Positions 58,477-64,000 of a stretch of DNA of 64,000 nt are shown piece by piece. The stretch is from Lineus longissimus (taxonomy: Eukaryota; Nemertea; Pilidiophora; Heteronemertea; Lineidae), in assembly GCF_910592395.1 (NCBI RefSeq), contig NC_088314.1:17459998-17523997 (forward strand). Reading direction: 5' to 3'. The translations under genes and the position numbers were made by a program. The notes under the pieces are model-generated. The model was not told where the DNA came from. It did not search any database and saw only the letters and a program-made list of their open reading frames with translations. Position 1 is the stretch's first letter. Each line of letters starts with the position of its first letter.

Positions 58477-59055
58477 TGACGCAAATTAGGGTATGTCAAT
58501 TGTGATTTGGGCTTTGCGATGTACATCCTGTGTTTATTCATATACTCGACACGAGTAGATCATCTGTCAGACTTAGTCGTGGATTGAATTGTGTTGCAAA
58601 TTCCAACGATTATCTCGCGGATAAAATGCATTTGCACATACTTCGTACTTCGTTCGAAGAGGAATCTTTTAACCCCTACTACGAACTGCAAAGATGTCAT
58701 CAATGCCTGGGCTAATTCATTTACTCAACAATCGTAAATCATTTACCATATTGATCGAGTTGTACGAGGAATCGTCGTTCTTTCAAAAAAGTCATCGATA
58801 AATTGCATTATTTGAATACTTTGTACTTCGTCGTTCGGAGCTCTTCGAGATGGTTGCGAAACCCACCTAAATTTCCCGGTGACATATCATACACATGTAT
58901 ATCGCACGATTCTTTTGTGACAATAAAAAATAAAAAATATTAACATGGGTAAATTTTAACCCTGACAAATAATCATTCATACGAAACTACTAGTTTTGTC
59001 CGGTGATTGCTTCTCTGCAAAGGAACGAATACTTTCTGTTTTGAAGATAACTCAC

Positions 59056-59286
59056 ATCGTGATTTAGTCGTTTGTTTATTCAAGTTTGTAATCGCACATT
59101 TATCAAAAGCAATGATAAACTCGCAACGTTGCGCTCTTGCATCATAAACGAATTGTGATTTGTTCTTCTTCTCTCCTTTCCAATAAGTGTATCCTTCCTT
59201 TGCACACCAAAGTTTTGATTTCGACTTGAAAGCACTAATCAACTCAGTTTCGTCGTAATTATCGTGTTTGATAAACCAAAGTCGCT
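59056..59286 (-). CDS. Second exon of putative secreted gene, copy 5 (231 nt)
   Basis: Acceptor and GTGAGT donor intact. Confidence 0.5.
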
Positions 59287-59938
59287 CTTAGGTTTTTAAA
59301 ATCATAAAATGTGTCAAGTTATGTTTATAATAATGAGAACATTTAAACCTAAGAAAGAAGCTTTATCGTAATACTGGGTCCACTCACCAATAAAATCCCA
59401 AGACCTACAATACCTGACTTCTACTACAGCCTCGATGGGTAGAGCCTAAACAAGCGGGCATAATTGTAGGTCTTTCGCACAATAAAAGGGATGGAATATC
59501 TTGTCTCCGTTTCTTTCAATTGGTCTTTAATTGTAATATGAAAAGTTCCGCTGTGGAGTCATGATTATTCACGACGATTACGTTGTTAGACTTTACCCGT
59601 CGAAGCGGTGTTACAAATCGGGTATTGTGTGGCTTGGGATCTTATTGGCGAGTGGACCCAGTATTTGATTAAAAAAAATAATATATAGATGTTTTTTCGT
59701 ACTACAAAAAGTACATGGGATTCGTGCTGCATATACAAAGGTAGTGCACGGTGCAGGAAAAACAAATAAACAAAAAATAACCAATTTAAGGGCCTAAATT
59801 ACTTACATATTCATAGTTGTTTACAACATATACTATATTGCTACCTTCCACTAATTCACCCGACACATAATAAACTAATTATGTCATTTCCGATCGATTC
59901 AAGATCTCATTGCCCGCATCCCTCGTACCTAGTAACTC

Positions 59939-60157
59939 CCAGATGTTAACCCCCCTCCGTTCAAGCAATTCATTATGAGCATAAGGAACCAGCTGTTTTT
60001 GCATCAGATCCTGATGAACCTTCCTATCGCAACTGTATTTGTGATACACATGAGTGAAAGTATCTCTGTTCAAATTGACCCCAAAATCCGAAAACGACAG
60101 CAACACAAAAACAAATTTGTAGAAACGTTTGTTTGCTAGGCCTATTTTGCTAACAGA
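59939..60157 (-). CDS. Signal-peptide-like exon, copy 5
   Basis: Open, but the first cysteine is replaced by tyrosine (THVYHKYSC) at the same codon that is a stop in R3. Other changes are FSDFG and NLNRDT. Confidence 0.4.
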
Positions 60158-61251
60158 TCACATTAATTCAAAAGTTATCTTTTGCCTACCTCCGCGTCGT
60201 GAAATGACTAAAACAAGAAGCAAATATGTATTGACTCATAACACACAAAGCGTCTAATGCGTCTACTCGATTTTTTAGGAAAATGATTATTTCAAAAGTT
60301 TTGTGCTATAATTGGATTTTAGCCTTTGGCAAGCATAACTGGGCGTTTTTCTAATGTGGTGATCACATAATTTGGCAATCACCAAGCAATGGTTTGTTGC
60401 AAATTAAAAAAGTTTCGTTCTTGAATAGCTGATATACACATTTTCCTAATTTCCGTCCAGCGCGGGACGTAACTTCTCGCCATTGGGGGCGGTGTCAACT
60501 TACTGATTTTTCAAAACTAGCCTGGCTGGTCAGCGTGACCGGCGATTTAAACCATTTGTACCACAGAGGAACGATTATAGTTGCAAGTAGCAGCGGAAAA
60601 AACCGCTTGTTTTCGCCGCACTTGTAGGAATACCACACTAAAAGTGCGGATTATCGATATGCTCTGCGCCGTGAAAAATCCTTTCCCAACAACGTTCATC
60701 AATGATAAACCAATTAAATGGCAAAAAAATAAGTTTAATGTACCAAGTCGTCAGAAGTCACTAGGTTACATTTCTCGGGAGCTTCTTGATCAGGTTACAC
60801 AACGAACCCAAGGCTACACGTACAGCTTTCTTTAATTCTCTTCGAGCATGCATGAGCACTGCCTGGCTGACGAGCAGTCAAACTTCGACGCAAGGTGATT
60901 TAATTTCGACAGTGTTGCACAGAAATATCTTACAAGCAGAACAAAAGTTCACCTTGAAAGAAAACATCAAGAAACTTGCAGATGATCAGTTTGCTAGTTT
61001 CGGATTGCCTGCAAGGGAAGCAGATAGACTCCGATACCTGATAAATCGATAACTACGTCCAACAATTCAATTTGACGCGCAAAATACGTCGTGTTTGCAA
61101 ACTTTTTATGGGTAGGAATTGAAGAAGAAAGTAGTATTTCAGCTAGTCAGGAGTAAAAACTTTTGAAATTGAAGTAGCAAACAGTTTAGTAGAAAATTTC
61201 TCTTACTTGAATGATTTATTCAAATAGCTTTACCAGCTCTAACCAGAAAAT

Positions 61252-61278
61252 GAACGAACGAGCGAACGAACCAACGAA
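61252..61278. repeat. GAAC tetranucleotide repeat, R5
   Basis: GAAC/GAGC units with a CCAACG variant. Confidence 0.7.
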
Positions 61279-61672
61279 AAGGAAACTCCTCTCACCGTAC
61301 GTCTCCAGGTGATACCTAAGGATCCTAAGCAGACTGTTGTCTTTAGCTCTCAGGGATCGCCCGGGGTCGAAGGATGGGAGGAGCTCAGATATGTCAGCAA
61401 GTCCGTTTTTGCTTTGTAGATGAGTAGCATAGCTACCTTGAACTCTGTACCTTTACAGATTGTAACCAGTGGAGACTTCTCAGCACGGTGGTAATGTGTT
61501 CGCGTTTAGGTGTCCCTATAATTACTCTATGCTGCATGATTCTGCACCTTTTGTAGCTTGTCAATGTGCCTTCAAAGAGTTTTCGTGGATTCATCCACCT
61601 TGCAACCCCCTACCGTATAGTTCTTTAACAATTTTTGATTTCCTGCTACCTACTATATCTAGCACTGAACTA

Positions 61673-62510
61673 GACGCAAGGGCCCAAAGCGCCGCGTAGC
61701 GGCAAAAAAGCGAAGCTGGCGAAACATTTATAACGGGTCACCGTCACTTATTATCTATTGGACTTATAGCGCATTTATGGGGTTGCAACTATTTTGCTTT
61801 ATAGTGTCACCAGGAAAGAAAAGCATGCGACCTAACGCCGATTTATTTGTATAAAGTGATAATTGGAAGGTATGTAGTAGGAAATATCAATAAAATAATC
61901 ATTCCATGTCGTCGTTTGAGGGCATTTTTGATTGTAAAAAAATATATGTGTACGTCACCGGAGTCTCTGCAATGATAATTTTATCACAGCAGTCTCGCGC
62001 AAGTAGAAGTTCTTTACCTATTAGTTCTTCCCTTATTAGTCTCAATGTCTGGCGCAAAGCCAGACGTTTTCCATTACGATTTCACTACGATGTTTGACAA
62101 GAAGGAGCAGTGCGCGAGATATGCTAATGAGCCGACTTCCCTCGCTTGAGTTTCGGAAGAATGTTCCATATCGCGCTAAGCTGACTACTGCTGACCATGA
62201 CAGGCGTGCATTGGACTGGTACAGGTTGGAACTGAACATTGAATATGCTTGTGGTGACGCTTTCTGATGAGAAGTTGGTCGTGACTGATGCAGTATCTTT
62301 GGACTTGTCCACAGCATCGTTCAATCATTGCTCTCTGAGCTGCCTTGATTCTGTACTTACCCAAATACTGAGACCAAATGCCTGTTGACTGTGCTTTAAG
62401 AGATACTGGCGCCATGCCTAGTCTCTCTTAAAGCACAGTCAACAGACACCAACCCCCTCAGACTCAGAAACCACAAACGCCAAACCCTTCCTGCTACCTT
62501 AATACTTCTG
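61673..62510. mobile_element. Short cassette at site B, R5 (838 bp)
   Basis: Same site, ends and internal junction as R3; the GA after it is at 62511-62512. Confidence 0.77.
62392..62455. other. 26-bp-stem hairpin with one mismatch, R5
   Basis: Arms 62392-62417 and 62430-62455. Confidence 0.7.
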
Positions 62511-62605
62511 GATCCCGAACGAGTTGGGACATGTCATGCAGAGTTTCTGAGACCGGGTGCACTATTCAATAGATTGGTATTAAGAATGAAGACATTATCG
62601 TAATA

Positions 62606-62788
62606 ATGGCGGCGTCGGCATTCACTGGTATGGAGTGTGTTTGTCGGCCCGGTGAACAGCTGTTGCATTGTCCAGTTTTGTGTGTTTTTCCTGTTTTGAA
62701 CAAAAATCAAAATATTTCGAAAATGAGCTGGCTATACTTCATTTTTTATCGCTTTCTTCTCGAGCATTGGCTATGGTGCTTCACGTGA
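62606..62788 (+). CDS. Short plus-strand ORF, copy 5
   Basis: As copy 2, with GMECVCRPGEQ kept. Confidence 0.22.
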   Translation: MAASAFTGMECVCRPGEQLLHCPVLCVFPVLNKNQNISKMSWLYFIFYRFLLEHWLWCFT

Positions 62789-62894
62789 AAATCGGTATTT
62801 TTGATTTAACTCTGAGAACATTTTTTTAAATCGCGGTTTTTAGTGATTTGGGGGTCTGGTTTGAGATTTTTAGTTTGGGGTGGCCTCAAGTGCT

Positions 62895-63081
62895 CAGATT
62901 GAGCGTGACCCAAGGACATTTTCATCGGCACCAACAAACAGACTGTTACAGTAATCAGTCCAGTCTGGATATGACCGTTGGTGCACTAGAAGTTTTGTCG
63001 CTTCTCGAATAAGAAGCTTCGCATGCGGCTAATGTTTCGGATTTGAAATGTTGCAGACACTAGACTATATACCTTGTTAAC
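62895..63081 (-). pseudogene. Non-LTR retrotransposon RT fragment, R5 copy
   Basis: Same decayed form as R3 and R4. Confidence 0.7.
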
Positions 63082-63208
63082 CATGATATATATTTCATAT
63101 ATTATTTTCGGAAGCCAATAAAGCGTAGTCAGTTGGTTCGTCATCGTAGTGCATGCAACATAAATCTCAGTTATTTGTATATGTGTTAGAATCATCGCGA
63201 GTACTCAC

Positions 63209-63804
63209 AATCTCGTTCATATAGCTTCTTGATCTCTTCTATTTCGAGCTTGGCACGGTAAATTGTCACTCTTGCAATTTTCCCCACAAAATCATTATAT
63301 TTGCATTGCTTTTTACGTTTCCGGCATGGATTTGAACGATAGATTTTACCACCTATTACAGTTCCAATTGCAAATCTAACTCTTCCAACGACGACTCTAC
63401 TTCGGATCAACCTCAGTGTCCTGCCATTTATTGAGGGGTTGCATGTTAAACTGGACATTTCACATCTTAAAACGAGCAACAGCCAACTGGCAGCAAAAAG
63501 AGCCAACTCAAAATTTTGTTTCCTGTTATCAGACCTGTTGCCTGTGAGCGGCCAAAGACTTATAAGCAGTTCAGTACCTTTTCTTATATAAACAAGTAGC
63601 GCGCCGTCTCTTTGAGTGATTTTCATTAGTCCGAAATCTGTCGCACAAACATTTGGTCGAATGTAGAGCATTATACTCATCCAACCTGTCTCAAACAGTG
63701 CGACATCCGGTACTTTGACACATTGACGGGATTTATGTTCATTGAAAGACATAACCTTCCCAAATAAAGAAGATGTGACGTATGACGCCTCCGAACTGAG
63801 CATT
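63209..63804 (-). CDS. LamG-like exon, copy 6
   Basis: Intact acceptor and GTGAGT donor (63203-63208). The closing motif begins FVGKIARV. The variable region reads RLIRSRVVVGRVRF and GGKIYRSN; loss of the cysteine in IGC may change a disulphide. Confidence 0.73.
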
Positions 63805-64000
63805 CTGAAAGAAAATTTGGCTTATTTTACTTGAGACCTTTTCAAATTATTGTATATAGTGGTGGATTGGCTCCATCGGGAATCCATTTGTATTCTAAAA
63901 TCAAGGGACCTGTAGTCATTTCGGATTCCCCTTTGGCCAAAACTCTTTGATTTCGGTCCTAGTTTTGTCATATCCATTCAATGTTGCCTCAAGGACAGTA
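63805..64000. repeat. Partial tandem unit R6
   Basis: Start of a further unit, cut by the window edge. Confidence 0.9.
63920..64000 (-). CDS. Cys-rich CYQC segment, copy 6, cut by window edge
   Basis: Only the C-terminal codons (to KGNPK) are in the window. Confidence 0.3.

Larger units (their letters stand above)
53116..63804. repeat. Tandem unit R5, 10,689 bp
   Basis: Site A is empty (GA at 57040-57041) and site B has a short cassette. The core is about 9.85 kb. Confidence 0.92.

Noticed and set aside
1-64000. CRISPR array or bacterial operon
   Set aside because: No short regularly spaced repeats; the splice signals, RT relic and MITE indicate animal DNA.

Overview
The window is nuclear DNA of an invertebrate animal. 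The sequence shows split genes with GT-AG type splice sites, no long uninterrupted genes, a decayed non-LTR retrotransposon reverse-transcriptase (RT) fragment, a MITE-like element and long foldback repeats. The species cannot be fixed from sequence alone; amphioxus, mollusc or another marine invertebrate would all fit. No rRNA, tRNA or CRISPR locus was seen.

Almost the whole window is one head-to-tail tandem array. Using the 3' splice site of a conserved LamG-like exon as the landmark (2468, 15853, 28842, 39062, 53115, 63804), there are five complete units (R1 to R5) plus partial units at both ends. Unit lengths are 13,385, 12,989, 10,220, 14,053 and 10,689 bp. After removing the insertions and restoring two deletions in R3, every unit reduces to a core of about 9.83 to 9.88 kb, so the length differences come from identifiable insertions and deletions.

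Each core carries, on the minus strand and read from high to low coordinate: a hydrophobic, signal-peptide-like exon; a Cys-containing exon joined to it by matching splice phase; two uncertain coding segments separated by AGGTCA repeats; a short uncertain segment; an ATG-started segment with a hydrophobic stretch; another uncertain segment; a Cys-rich segment with a CYQC motif; and a LamG-like (laminin G/concanavalin-type) exon ending in a strong splice donor. The RT fragment follows. I infer one or two secreted multidomain genes per unit, but I could not assemble a full transcript. R3 is visibly broken in its first exon.

Three kinds of insertion decorate the array. (1) A cassette starting GACGCAAGG and ending ACTTCTG occurs in a long (about 2.9-3.2 kb) and a short (about 0.83 kb) form at two different sites: site A in R1 and R2, site B in R3, R4 and R5, with a short-long head-to-tail pair in R4. 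The short form has the junction expected from recombination between internal direct repeats. (2) A 198-bp MITE-like element sits in the LamG exon at the R4/R5 junction. (3) Two unrelated insertions, 1,374 bp near the window start and about 634 bp in the second LamG exon, the latter holding a 166-bp palindrome.

The LamG exon differs between units mostly by amino-acid replacements, while neighbouring DNA is nearly identical. That makes it the best candidate for a diversifying recognition module.
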